Source of the DNA: Polaromonas sp. OV174
Lineage (GTDB): Bacteria; Pseudomonadota; Gammaproteobacteria; Burkholderiales; Burkholderiaceae_C
Direction: 5' to 3'
Assembly (NCBI RefSeq): GCF_900112285.1
Contig: NZ_FOKZ01000012.1
Span: 1-64,000, forward strand
DNA: 64,000 bases
This document shows, piece after piece, positions 44,369 through 53,105 of the stretch. A program made the position numbers and the translations under genes. Numbering within the stretch: position 1 is the first letter of the stretch; every line of letters begins with the position of its first letter. The notes below the pieces were generated by a model. That model searched no databases and had not been told where the DNA came from. It saw only the letters and a list, made by a program, of their open reading frames with translations.

Positions 44369-44511
44369 CTACGCAAGCTTCTTTGCCTCACGGTCTATTA
44401 CGACTGTTGCAGCGTGCTCTTTCCCAGCGCCGGGCGCTGAGCTTGGCTGTCGAGCGAAGTCGCTGGTAACGCCTCTGTGACGTGCATTCAATGCATTTGG
44501 ATTGAGCGCCT

Positions 44512-45600
44512 TTAAGCCGGGTCTTGATCGAACAGTCGGGCAATCTGACTAGACATGGATGCGCCTGCACGGCTGTAACCCAGCACGGTAGCCACGCTCT
44601 GGTGGCCCGTCATGGCCATGGTTTCCGTCAAAGACATGTTTTGTCGTCCCGCTTCAGTGACAAAACCAGAACGAAGCGAATGCGCTGAGAAATCACCCGT
44701 GACCCCAGCCAGTGCGCAGCGCTTCTTCACGATATCGCGCACCGACGCCGGAGCCAGCGCCCCACCCAGTTGCCCGCCCTTGCGCACTTGCCTGAAAATC
44801 CGTCCCTCACTAATGCCCGAGGCCTCCAGCCAACGGCTTAAAGCCTCGGCCGCAGCGCCTAGCAGTGGCTTGTCATTTTCCGGGCGTTGCATGCCTGTCT
44901 GATTGGTCTTGGAGTAGGCGAGGGTGTAGCTAAACCCCTCGGGAACGCGCTTCAAAAACTTCATGTCCGCCCCCGTGACTTCTGATCGCCGCCGCCCGCC
45001 GCTGGCCCAGGCAAAGAGCAGCAGGGCGCGGTCGCGTTTCCCGCGCAGCGTGTCATCGCAGCTGGCCAACAAGGCTTGCAGGGGGTCTCTTGTCAGGGCG
45101 TCCTTTTTTTGCGGCAAGACGCCGCGCCTGGCGTAAGCCTTACGGGTGCGCGACAGCAGCTCCCGTACCTTGGGATCATGGCAGGGGTTCTTGAGCTCGC
45201 GGAGTTGATGTGCTTTGGACAGTACCGCGACCCGATGCACCAGCGTGTTGTGTGCCAAGGCGCCGAGCTTTCCTTTGTAGCCGGCCTGAACCAGCGCCTG
45301 GTCAATTTCGCTGGGTAACTCCCACACCAGACCGAGCTCGCTACTGCGTTCGGCATGGTCCACGATGAACTGCAGCACGCAGGGCGTAGGCAGCGGTAGC
45401 TGAATCTGGCGACCATAACGAATCCCATACCAAGCTGCCCAATACCGCAGAGCGCTGCGGTAACTGAGCATGGTGTTGGGGGACTCGCCTTCGCGCAGCA
45501 ACTCATCGACCGCCTGTTGAGTGACGTCGCTGAGCGTTGCCGCTTGCAAAGCAGGTGTTTTTTGTATGGCTGGCAGGTACGTATGTGGTTCGAAAATCAT
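44512..45600 (-). CDS. tyrosine-type site-specific integrase
   Basis: The 362-residue recombinase has an N-terminal SAM-like core-binding domain (about 30-140) and a catalytic domain with GGRRRSEV (Arg, about 212), HSLRSGF (His-x-x-Arg, about 306-312), TGHQSV (His, about 330) and the Tyr nucleophile in VLGYSRAG (about 342). All catalytic residues appear intact. It is divergent from a KfrA-like gene across a 107-base AT-rich spacer. A decayed relative lies at 61150-61360. Confidence 0.9.
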   Translation of the reverse strand: MIFEPHTYLPAIQKTPALQAATLSDVTQQAVDELLREGESPNTMLSYRSALRYWAAWYGIRYGRQIQLPLPTPCVLQFIVDHAERSSELGLVWELPSEIDQALVQAGYKGKLGALAHNTLVHRVAVLSKAHQLRELKNPCHDPKVRELLSRTRKAYARRGVLPQKKDALTRDPLQALLASCDDTLRGKRDRALLLFAWASGGRRRSEVTGADMKFLKRVPEGFSYTLAYSKTNQTGMQRPENDKPLLGAAAEALSRWLEASGISEGRIFRQVRKGGQLGGALAPASVRDIVKKRCALAGVTGDFSAHSLRSGFVTEAGRQNMSLTETMAMTGHQSVATVLGYSRAGASMSSQIARLFDQDPA

Positions 45601-45616
45601 ATTTTTGTTAAAATAA

Positions 45617-45681
45617 ATACATGTTATGTATGATTAATTACAAATATTTTTTATTAATCACGATAACAATCTCTTATCGTG
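45617..45681. promoter_or_regulatory. AT-rich divergent control region with two inverted repeats
   Basis: Between integrase and kfrA are ATACAT-GTT-ATGTAT (45617-45631) and CACGATAA-N7-TTATCGTG (45659-45681 overall). KfrA-type proteins commonly repress their own promoter through such repeats, so these are candidate operators for both genes. Confidence 0.6.
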
Positions 45682-45707
45682 GCTAATGTAGTTGTTGGAG
45701 AATCGTA

Positions 45708-46673
45708 ATGCAAATAAAAAGTCCCAGAGGCGTTCAGCAAGTAGATGTATGGAGCGCGGCTGATGCCTTGGTCGCCGAAGGGCTGCGCCCCACCATTGAG
45801 CGGGTGCGTCAGAAAATGGGAAGGGGTTCACCCAATACCGTTAGCCCATTGCTGGAGGCCTGGTTTGGCACCCTGGCCGGGCGGTTGGGCGTGGGAGGCA
45901 GCAGCAAAGACGAAGCCGGGAATTGCTTGCCGGAACCGGTACAGCGGGCTGCGCTCATGCTGTGGGAGGCGGCCAGGCTATCTGCACGCGAGGAGGCTGC
46001 GCAGGAGTTTTCACAGGCAAGGCAGGCGCTGGCGGGTGATAGAGCCGAGCTGGAGCAACGGGCGGTCGATTTACAGAAACAGCAGCAGGCCCTGAGGATG
46101 CGTCAGTTGGCGGTTGACGAGGCCTTGCAGGTGGCACGCACTCAAATTAGCGATATGACTATCCGCCTGGAGCAGGCGGGTGCTCTTCAAAATCGGCGCG
46201 ATCGAGAAATTGATGAACTTCGCGTCAGCCTGACGGCCCGTGAAAAAGAGCGTGATGCAGATAGGCTCCGAAATGAGGAGGAGGGCAAACGGCACTCCGA
46301 AGAGCGTGCCCGACTGGAGGCTCGCGCGACAGCCAATGAGCGGCGACTGCTCGAAGAACTGGATCGCGAAAGGCAGGAATCTAAGCAGGCAAAAGCCGCC
46401 TTGCTCGAGGCCGGAGCCCGTGCCCAAGCACTGCAAACCAAGCAGGAGGCGGCTAATACCGCCATCACCGCCAGCATGCAGACCGTCACGCTTGACCTGG
46501 CAGCCGAGCGACAAGCGCTGGCATTGGCTCAACAGCACATTGTGGAGTTGGGCATTTCGCTGGACCATCAAAAAATGGCACATGCCGTGAGCCTGAGGCA
46601 ACTCAATTTGCTGCTTGCCAACTCGACTCGAAAACCACTTGTGCGACCGCCCATACTGCGGCGCCGTATCTAA
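45708..46673 (+). CDS. KfrA-like DNA-binding coiled-coil protein
   Basis: The 321-residue protein starts at ATG 45708 after GGAG. Residues about 8-60 are a KfrA_N DNA-binding domain (VDVWSAADALVAEGLRPTIERVRQKMGRGSPNTVSPLLEAW has the typical pattern; only part is quoted). A long coiled coil (about 85-300) rich in Glu, Arg, Gln and Leu follows, and a basic tail ends RRRI. KfrA proteins are plasmid stability or nucleoid-like regulators. A chromosomal copy paired with an integrase suggests an integrated element. Confidence 0.85.
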   Translation: MQIKSPRGVQQVDVWSAADALVAEGLRPTIERVRQKMGRGSPNTVSPLLEAWFGTLAGRLGVGGSSKDEAGNCLPEPVQRAALMLWEAARLSAREEAAQEFSQARQALAGDRAELEQRAVDLQKQQQALRMRQLAVDEALQVARTQISDMTIRLEQAGALQNRRDREIDELRVSLTAREKERDADRLRNEEEGKRHSEERARLEARATANERRLLEELDRERQESKQAKAALLEAGARAQALQTKQEAANTAITASMQTVTLDLAAERQALALAQQHIVELGISLDHQKMAHAVSLRQLNLLLANSTRKPLVRPPILRRRI

Positions 46674-46721
46674 TCGCTCAATTGAGTACGGTGGCGTCTC
46701 GTTCTTGGGAAAAATCCAGAG

Positions 46722-46745
46722 ATGCCACGCCAGCGGCATTTTTCT
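46722..46745 (+). terminator. rho-independent terminator after kfrA
   Basis: ATGCC-N8-GGCAT is followed by TTTTCTTT, 49 bases after the kfrA stop. Confidence 0.7.
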
Positions 46746-46794
46746 TTAAATGACCAAACACCTTAACTTACTTCTGGACAGGCTGGCCCAATAA

Positions 46795-46818
46795 AAAAGT
46801 CCGACAAAGCAGACTTTT
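46795..46818 (-). terminator. rho-independent terminator after the PEP-CTERM gene
   Basis: On the minus strand AAAAGTC-N10-GACTTTT runs into TTTATT, about 55 bases beyond the PEP-CTERM stop. The symmetry makes it potentially bidirectional. Confidence 0.75.
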
Positions 46819-46872
46819 AAGGTTGACACGCAAGCCCTTAGATTCAGTCAATGTGCAATAACTTCCTACTCG

Positions 46873-47736
46873 TCAGGATTTGCGCGAGCGTACGCTGACG
46901 CCCAAGCCGGCCAGAGCGATCGCGAACAGAGCCAACCCTCCGGGTTCCGGAACTGTGGTGGTACCGCGGAAGTTTGCGGTCCCCTGGTAGCACCAGGCGC
47001 CTACTGCTGCGGTGCCAGTTTTGCACCCATTGGCAAGGCCGCTGGTTACGTCAAACGGATTGAGTACAGCATTGTTGAACGAAGACGTGACCACCATGTC
47101 GGCTAGTCCGCCGATTGCATCCAAAATGCCATTCGAGTTGAGGAAGGCAATGGCTGCCAAATCACCGGCGCCAGCTGCGTTGACGTCAAGCAATCCAAAC
47201 CCATCGCCGCTCAGGCTCGCTCCAGTCAGAGTACCGCCGCCGGTCAACACTGCGGTCGGATCCGCTGGTGGCGATATCCCGCCCAGGTTGTTATGGCCGG
47301 TGAGGGTCAGCCAGGGTGTAAGTCCGCTAATCAAAGCGAGATTGGCGGCCGAATTTTGATCAAACAAGTTAAGCGCCGACGCGACCGCTGCGTAGTAAAC
47401 CGTAAACGTCGCGGAGGTAAATTCAACGTAAGAGCCGTCAGGGGCAAAGTTCTGGGAGCCAGAATAGTTCGCAACATAGAAGAGGCCGCATGTACCGTTA
47501 CCGGCACAATAGGTGGTGTCGGCGTTGACGCTCGTGATAACACCATACGACGTTGCACTCTGGTCATTGCCGTTGACGAAAGTTTGTGCCAATGTGGACG
47601 TGTCTAGGTGAATATTGGTCGGAGAGCCACCGGCAGCGCCGAAATCAATCCCGCCAACGACCACTGCCGATGCCGGTGCCGCAAGGGCGAGGCCGGAAGC
47701 GGCGACTAAAGCAGCCAGAATTTTCTTCATGATCAA
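46873..47736 (-). CDS. PEP-CTERM sorting domain protein
   Basis: The 287-residue protein has a signal peptide (about 3-24, ending ASA). A secreted body has few charged residues and Cys at spaced positions (YCAGNGTCG, ANGCKTGTAAVGAWCY). The canonical exosortase signal closes it: VPEPGGLALFAIALAGLG then VRSRKS. It is expected to be cleaved by exosortase and delivered to the surface or matrix; the exosortase gene is outside the window. It has its own sigma-54 promoter and a terminator, so it is monocistronic. Start is ATG 47736 or 47730. Confidence 0.92.
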   Translation of the reverse strand: MIMKKILAALVAASGLALAAPASAVVVGGIDFGAAGGSPTNIHLDTSTLAQTFVNGNDQSATSYGVITSVNADTTYCAGNGTCGLFYVANYSGSQNFAPDGSYVEFTSATFTVYYAAVASALNLFDQNSAANLALISGLTPWLTLTGHNNLGGISPPADPTAVLTGGGTLTGASLSGDGFGLLDVNAAGAGDLAAIAFLNSNGILDAIGGLADMVVTSSFNNAVLNPFDVTSGLANGCKTGTAAVGAWCYQGTANFRGTTTVPEPGGLALFAIALAGLGVSVRSRKS

Positions 47737-47785
47737 CCTCCAGATGGATTGTTACGAGGGATTTATTTCCCACGCTTGTGTTCAA

Positions 47786-47801
47786 AGCAAGGTACGTGCC
47801 A
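47786..47801 (-). promoter_or_regulatory. consensus sigma-54 promoter of the PEP-CTERM gene
   Basis: On the minus strand the site is TGGCACGTACCTTGCT, an exact match to TGGCACG-N4-TTGCW, with the invariant GG and GC 10 bases apart. The start point would be near 47775, 40 bases before the start codon. RpoN/PrsR control of PEP-CTERM genes is known in floc-forming relatives. Confidence 0.88.
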
Positions 47802-48096
47802 TGACTTTCTAGATCATTTAAGCCATTGAAAAGAAAAGAGAAAATTAATCAGCAGCGACTTTGAAGCGTTTTTGCGTCGTGCAATGTCAAAAATATCGAC
47901 AGTTGCAATATCCAGGCGGAGCGCTACTTCGACCCATCGGTGGCTCACTACAGAAGGATCGGGCTGATGAACTGGACAGAATGAGATTCCGAAACGCTGG
48001 ACTTCGGCGATGCCCGCCTGAATCGCCTGGACGAGCGACTGAGGCAAAAGCCTGAAGCGAGGTCTTGCGTTGTAACTTGTATGCAAGGAGATGAAC
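47802..48096. other. upstream region of the PEP-CTERM gene with an enhancer-like dyad
   Basis: The dyad GCAA-TGTC-N9-GACA-G-TTGC at 47881-47905 lies about 80 bases upstream of the -24 box, where a sigma-54 activator would bind. No coding frame is convincing in these 295 bases. Confidence 0.55.
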
Positions 48097-49692
48097 TTAG
48101 CAATACCTGCCCGGCGACATCAGGTCGTGCGGATCCAGGTCTTTGCGCAGGCGTGCCTGGAATATCAGTGAGTCAGTTTGTAGATCGACCAATTTCTGCA
48201 TACTGTTGATTCCCAGCCGATAGGGAAACCATCCCTGGATGCGCCCGGTCTCAAACAGGTGTTGATAGCAGGCGGCGGCGGCAGCCACAGCTTCTGGGTT
48301 CTCACGGTCAAATAGCAGAGGAACGGTACTGTCGAATAAGCGGTCGTTCAGGGATGTGAACGTTATTAATGGCTCAATGCCATGCCCGGGTGTGATTTGT
48401 TTCACCATGTTGACATAGGCCCGAACGCCGGACGGCCGCATGGGCACCAAGGGGGCGTACCAGGTCAGGCCGCAGCCATCACGTGCCGGATTCTTAAACG
48501 CCCCCTGCTGCGAGTTCGGATTACGCCAATAGGCCAGCGGCAATGCGGTCTCGTTGGGCCTTCCGGCTACCAGCCCCAGTGATTGGGCCAATGTGCCTGC
48601 CACGCTCGTCAGCCGTTGGCCGATGGCGCCAGGGATCCACTTGGACAGACCTGCCAGCGTGCGGGCGCGGTCCGGGGTCAAAAACAGGGTCCGGCTGGCC
48701 ACTCCAGACAGCGCCTTTTGCATTTCTTTTTGTGCTGCGGCGACAACCCGGTGAGTCCCATAAAGGGTGGCAAAGCCGGTCCACGGCATGATCTGATATT
48801 GACGCCCCATCGCATCGATGACCGCTTGTGGAATCATGTTATCGGACCCGAGCTTGTCGATCGGGTAGGGTGCAGACATGCTCAGTACGCGATGCTGGTT
48901 CATCAGGTTGATGGCGCCCAGGGTGCCAGGCAGCTTGATGAGCAGGGAGCGGATGCGCTCCACAGCGGGTTCCAACAAGGCATCATCTTTCAGGCTAAAC
49001 AAACAGACTTTGATGCACTCGGGCCGACGTGCCAGGATGATGGACATGCGGGTGACCACACCAAACCCGCCTTGTGTGAAAAGCCCGGTGGTGTACGGCC
49101 CAATCCCCCATTTGAACAAGCGTGCCAATTCTTCACCACCGGCTTCCCGCAGGGCAGAGCGGTACAAACTGCCGTCTGGCAGAACTGCCTCCAGGTCAGT
49201 CACCGCGCCAAAGTGGTCCACATGGGGCGTTACGCCATAACCGCGCTCCAATGCATTGCCAAGAAGGCTGCAGGTCGGGCCCGCGCCGGTGACCGGCACC
49301 AGGTAGGGATGCTGGCCAGCCTCCAAAAAATCGGCCAGCATGCCTTGCGTCACACCGGGCTCCAGCGTGACTACACCCAACTCTGCATCGAAATCAATGA
49401 TTTTCTTAAGGGGTGACAAATCAAGGACGACGCAGCCGTCACGCGCGGGCAGGGCAGTGCCATAGCCCCAGTTCTGCCCGGTGCTGATGGGGTAAACGGG
49501 TACTTGATGCCTGCTGGCGATGCGCATGACGTCCTGCAAGCAAGCGCTGTCTTCTATTCGCAAGGCGGCCGGAATGCGTCTGTACGCGCCACTCGTATCG
49601 CTGCCATAAGCCGCCGTCGCGGCCTCACCGAGTAACACACTTGGTTCACCAATAAGGGCTTGCCACTGTTTGACCGCCAGCGATAGGTCCAT
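48097..49692 (-). CDS. FAD-dependent oxidase/dehydrogenase of the vanillyl-alcohol oxidase / p-cresol methylhydroxylase family
   Basis: I start at ATG 49692 (MDLSLAVKQ) because AAGGAG lies 7 bases upstream. The 531-residue flavoprotein has a PCMH-type FAD domain with the pyrophosphate loop YPISTGQNWGYG (about 76-87), PVTGAGPTCSLLGNALERGYG (about 141; a family core) and a long C-terminal substrate-cap domain. Members oxidise para-alkyl or para-hydroxymethyl phenols such as 4-cresol, eugenol or vanillyl alcohol. No cytochrome partner gene is adjacent. The substrate is unassigned. Confidence 0.85.
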   Translation of the reverse strand: MDLSLAVKQWQALIGEPSVLLGEAATAAYGSDTSGAYRRIPAALRIEDSACLQDVMRIASRHQVPVYPISTGQNWGYGTALPARDGCVVLDLSPLKKIIDFDAELGVVTLEPGVTQGMLADFLEAGQHPYLVPVTGAGPTCSLLGNALERGYGVTPHVDHFGAVTDLEAVLPDGSLYRSALREAGGEELARLFKWGIGPYTTGLFTQGGFGVVTRMSIILARRPECIKVCLFSLKDDALLEPAVERIRSLLIKLPGTLGAINLMNQHRVLSMSAPYPIDKLGSDNMIPQAVIDAMGRQYQIMPWTGFATLYGTHRVVAAAQKEMQKALSGVASRTLFLTPDRARTLAGLSKWIPGAIGQRLTSVAGTLAQSLGLVAGRPNETALPLAYWRNPNSQQGAFKNPARDGCGLTWYAPLVPMRPSGVRAYVNMVKQITPGHGIEPLITFTSLNDRLFDSTVPLLFDRENPEAVAAAAACYQHLFETGRIQGWFPYRLGINSMQKLVDLQTDSLIFQARLRKDLDPHDLMSPGRYC

Positions 49693-49932
49693 AACGAACT
49701 CCTTGAGTTGCTTCAAGCTTATGCTTGCTGGCAGCTAAGAATTTTATTCTTGAATGAGCGCTTGATGGCAGATAGCGCCTCTCGACATATCTTGTTGGAT
49801 TGCCTTACATCTTGAATGTCCTGATTCACGGCGGCGCGGCACCTGTCCAAGACAGTCAATATGAAGATGGCCCGCTACAAGGCATACGCTCAAGGGCGCA
49901 ATCATTTTCGTGGACTGGTCGTATTGGTCACA

Positions 49933-50436
49933 CTAGTTCAATTGGCAGCTGACACGTTCGACACCCCGGTCGGGTGACTCGTCGAAATCGGGCTCCAGTC
50001 CGTGTTTGCGCATGAAGGCCAGCATACGCAGATTAACGTCGAGCACATCGCCGTAGATGTGGCGCAAGCCCGCATCGCGTGCGGCTGTCATGAGGGTGAC
50101 CATCAGCCGGCTCGCCACCCCGGAACCCTGCCATCCATCCAACACGCTCAGGGCCAACTCGGCGCTGCCGCGTTCAGGGTCGACGATGAACCAGCCCGCC
50201 TCGCCGATGATCTCCTCACCGTCGGAGCCCCAGATGCAGGCCACCCAGGCCGCATGCCGAATTCCATCGGCATTGACCAGATAGGCAATCAACTTCGGCG
50301 AGGCGCCGTTCACGCCCCCATGGAAACGATTTCGTCGCGACGATACGCTTAGCCCCAACAGAAAGCCTTGCATGGTTTGTGCATCCTCCATGCGCACTCG
50401 GCGGACGAACACGGCGGGTCTAGCTGGCTGCTGCAT
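49933..50436 (-). CDS. GNAT-family N-acetyltransferase
   Basis: The 167-residue protein shows a standard GNAT fold: VRRVRMEDAQTMQGF at the N terminus, the EEIIGEAGWFIVDPERGSAELALSVLDG strands and the acetyl-CoA loop WQGSGVASRLM (about 102-112), and a C-terminal AFMRKHGLEPDF block. The pattern is like that of acetyltransferases fused to acyl-CoA synthetases or acting on proteins. It closes the run of leftward signalling genes and may belong to that operon. Target unknown. Confidence 0.85.
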   Translation of the reverse strand: MQQPARPAVFVRRVRMEDAQTMQGFLLGLSVSSRRNRFHGGVNGASPKLIAYLVNADGIRHAAWVACIWGSDGEEIIGEAGWFIVDPERGSAELALSVLDGWQGSGVASRLMVTLMTAARDAGLRHIYGDVLDVNLRMLAFMRKHGLEPDFDESPDRGVERVSCQLN

Positions 50437-50438
50437 GG

Positions 50439-50639
50439 TTAAGCACCCCGGTTAAGTTCAAAACGCAGGCGCTGTTCAGCGCCGCCCTTCAGCCCGCGGG
50501 AAGAACCTAACGGGACGGTGTGTCCGTGGAGCGCGCGGAATGCGGAGCATTTCGACAACTCCCTCATCAGGACGTCCGGGCTCATGGACAATCCCAGGCT
50601 CATAAGGGGGCGAGCCGGCAATGATGGCGTCTTATTCAT
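50439..50639 (-). CDS. possible small protein, 66 residues
   Basis: The frame starts with an ATGA overlap with the stop of the receiver-PP2C gene and ends 2 bases before the acetyltransferase start. That spacing is typical of a coupled operon gene. The sequence (MSLGLSMSPDVLMRELSKCSAF, ending LRFELNRGA) has no recognised motif and could be accidental. I keep it because of the spacing only. Confidence 0.3.
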   Translation of the reverse strand: MNKTPSLPARPLMSLGLSMSPDVLMRELSKCSAFRALHGHTVPLGSSRGLKGGAEQRLRFELNRGA

Positions 50640-51898
50640 GACCCGGCGGATTCACGCATCAGACCGAGCAAGGTCACATCATCATGCGGCTCAAACGCGC
50701 CCACATGAGCCGTCAGCTGCGTGCGCACGCCGTCGACCATCTCCTGCGCCGAGCCGACATGACGGACAAACGCGTGCCCAAGTACCTCTTCGCCAAAAGG
50801 CCCAGACACGCCCAGTGCCTCGGTAGCCCCATCGGTGTATAGGAGCAGCCTGGAGCCTGGCAGCATGGTCAAGGTCTGCACGGAACAGCGCTTTCCGGGC
50901 AGCAGTCCCACCGCTTGCCCCGTGATGTCGAGCCGCACCGTATCACCGCCCTCTGCATGCTGGAAAAACGGCGCTTCATGGCCGGCATTGAGGTAGTACA
51001 TGCGCCCGCTGTCCGGCTCCAGAAGCGCGAAGAACAAGGTGGCGAACATGTTCTCTCTTCCGTGCACGGTGGCGATGTAGTCATTGGCGAAAGCCACGCT
51101 GCGCATGAGTGTCGTGGGGGGCGGCTCTTCGAGCGTCGCCTGGCAGGCCATCGCGCGCAGCAGCGTGCGAAACAACGCCATGTAGAGCGCCGCACCCACG
51201 CCCTTGTCGCACACGTCTGCGATCACGAAGGCGAGCAAGCCTCCAGGTAACGAATAGGCATCGTAGAAGTCGCCACCGACTTGTCGGGCAGGCGTACAGC
51301 TGGCGCCCAGCGACCATCCCGCCGGGCTCGGCAGTTCCGTGGGCAAAAAGCCTTGCTGGATCCGCTGGCCAATCTGCAACTCGCGGGAAAGCGCTTGCAG
51401 CAAGTGGCTTTTGTGGTCCTGCAGGCGCTTCTTCGCCAGCGAAGATTCGATGCGCGCCTGCAGCACCACGGGATTGAAGGGTTTGGGCAGGTAGTCGTCG
51501 GCCCCCAGCTCAAGGCAACGCACCACGCTTTCGGTCTCGTCGATGGCCGAGACCATCACCACCGGCAGCTGCGCCGACAGGGGATCGGCCCGGATCCGCC
51601 TTAGGGTTTCGTAGCCGTCCATCTCTGGCATGGTGATGTCCAGCAGCACCAGATCCCAGTCCTGCTGCTGCAGCTTGTCGAGTGCATCGCGTCCGTTGAC
51701 GGCGATGCCGGCCTCATGGCCCAGGCGTTGGATGCGGCGCGCCAGAAGGTCGCGATTGAGCTCGAGGTCGTCGACCACCAGGATGCGCATCGGGCGTTCC
51801 AACGACTCCGTCGGCGTCGGCTTGGACATCGCCTGGGCTCGCATGGTGTCGATCGCGCCCTCAGGCGGTGACGGATTCAAGGCGTTCGCGGTCTGCAT
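50636..51898 (-). CDS. receiver-PP2C serine phosphatase (RsbU/SpoIIE type)
   Basis: The 420-residue protein has a receiver domain (about 36-155) with phospho-Asp in LVLLDITMPEMDGYE and Lys in DDYLPKPFNP. A coiled linker (about 155-185) and a PP2C/SpoIIE phosphatase domain (about 200-415) follow, with GGDFYDAY, VIADVCDKGVGAALYMALFRT and LLLYTDGATEA metal-site motifs. It should dephosphorylate the STAS protein encoded two genes upstream. The 51898 ATG overlaps the patatin gene by 38 bases; ATG 51844 is an alternative start. Confidence 0.9.
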   Translation of the reverse strand: MQTANALNPSPPEGAIDTMRAQAMSKPTPTESLERPMRILVVDDLELNRDLLARRIQRLGHEAGIAVNGRDALDKLQQQDWDLVLLDITMPEMDGYETLRRIRADPLSAQLPVVMVSAIDETESVVRCLELGADDYLPKPFNPVVLQARIESSLAKKRLQDHKSHLLQALSRELQIGQRIQQGFLPTELPSPAGWSLGASCTPARQVGGDFYDAYSLPGGLLAFVIADVCDKGVGAALYMALFRTLLRAMACQATLEEPPPTTLMRSVAFANDYIATVHGRENMFATLFFALLEPDSGRMYYLNAGHEAPFFQHAEGGDTVRLDITGQAVGLLPGKRCSVQTLTMLPGSRLLLYTDGATEALGVSGPFGEEVLGHAFVRHVGSAQEMVDGVRTQLTAHVGAFEPHDDVTLLGLMRESAGS

Positions 51899-52748
51899 CG
51901 AGCAAGGCGTGAAGATAGGGCAGTTGCTGCAAGGCGGCCTGCTCGCCCTCTTCGATGATGTAGGGCACCTTGTCGGTATCGAACAGCCGCACGCGTTGCT
52001 TGAACTGCGGCAGGATCAGAATCATCTCGGAGTGGTGCACCGCGCTCTGAAAGGCCAGGCGCGACTTTTGCAGATTGTTCGCAAGGATCGCGCTGAGCTG
52101 GGCCGCAAAGCGCCCCGCACTGCGGATGTTGTCCTGGTACGGACTCTCGAAGCCCACCGCGACGATCACGCGGCTACCGTTCTTCATCGCGACGCTGATC
52201 GGCAGCGGGTCGGCCATATAGCCATCGACCAGGAGCCGGCCTTCCCGCTTCACGGGCGCAAACGCCAGGGGCAGCGAAACGCTGGCGCGAATCGCATCGA
52301 CGAGGTCGCCGCGGGTAATGTCGACCAGTTCGCCATTCATGAAATCGGTGGCCGTGATGTGCAGCGGAATCGGCGTGTCCTCGATGCGCTGTTGCCCGAA
52401 AACCTCGCGAAAGGCCGAGAGCATGGGGCCATCGTCACGCAAGCCGAAACTGTCTGGCTGAAAACCGAAGAGCTTGGGAGCCAGCAGGCGCAAAAAACCC
52501 ATGTTGTTGCGCTTGGAGGTCATCTTGCGGGTCCAGGTCCGCACAGTGATATCCGTCATCCTGGCGGCGTCGAAGCCCAGGGCAACCCCGGCTGCGAACA
52601 AGGCGCCGCCGCTGCAGCCGACCACGCGATCTATGCCTATGCCCGCGTCGCTGAGCGCCTTGACCACGCCGATGGCGGCAGCGCACTTCACGCTGCCCGA
52701 TCCGATCACCAGCGTGACCGTAGGACCCCGAACCGGTTCGCGCTTCAT
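51861..52748 (-). CDS. patatin-like phospholipase in a partner-switching operon
   Basis: The 295-residue protein has nucleophile Ser in GCSGGALFAAG (about 44-48) and the catalytic Asp in LLVDGYMADPLPI (about 172-184). The glycine-rich oxyanion loop is GSGSVKCAAAIG (about 16-27). No signal peptide is seen, so it is cytosolic or peripheral. Its start overlaps the STAS stop by 4 bases, and it lies between STAS and the PP2C phosphatase. This suggests that it is the effector or is controlled by the switch (inference). GDSL or RssA-like functions are alternatives. Confidence 0.88.
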   Translation of the reverse strand: MKREPVRGPTVTLVIGSGSVKCAAAIGVVKALSDAGIGIDRVVGCSGGALFAAGVALGFDAARMTDITVRTWTRKMTSKRNNMGFLRLLAPKLFGFQPDSFGLRDDGPMLSAFREVFGQQRIEDTPIPLHITATDFMNGELVDITRGDLVDAIRASVSLPLAFAPVKREGRLLVDGYMADPLPISVAMKNGSRVIVAVGFESPYQDNIRSAGRFAAQLSAILANNLQKSRLAFQSAVHHSEMILILPQFKQRVRLFDTDKVPYIIEEGEQAALQQLPYLHALLDADRERLESVTA

Positions 52749-53089
52749 GCGGCCTCCGTGAAGCTCTCGACCGCGTGGTGCACGTCGGGGAAGATGCGCA
52801 GAATGCTGCTAAAGCCGGCAATATCGAGCACCCGCATGACCTGAGGCTGCACCGCAGCCATCCGCAGATCACCACCGGCGACGCGGCAACCCTTGACGGT
52901 GCCTAGCAGGGACCTAAGGCCGGCGCTACTCGTGTAGTTCACCAGCGAGAAATCGGCAACCAGGCGTACGTTTCCCTGGGAAATCGACTCCGCAAAGCGT
53001 TGGGTTAATTCGTCGGCGTTGAGGCTGTCCACGCTGCCGGTGATGGCCAGGACGGAAATTGTTTCGTGTTGTGTGATGGCGATCTGCAT
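52745..53089 (-). CDS. STAS-domain anti-anti-sigma factor
   Basis: The 114-residue protein is a single STAS domain: ISVLAITGSVDSLNADELTQ at the start and LVADFSLVNYTSSAGLRSLLG with the phospho-acceptor Ser54 or Ser55. Such proteins bind an RsbW-type kinase when unphosphorylated. The kinase gene lies 16 bases upstream and the phosphatase two genes downstream, completing the three-part switch. Confidence 0.92.
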   Translation of the reverse strand: MQIAITQHETISVLAITGSVDSLNADELTQRFAESISQGNVRLVADFSLVNYTSSAGLRSLLGTVKGCRVAGGDLRMAAVQPQVMRVLDIAGFSSILRIFPDVHHAVESFTEAA

Positions 53090-53105
53090 GAGCTTTCTCC
53101 AGAGT

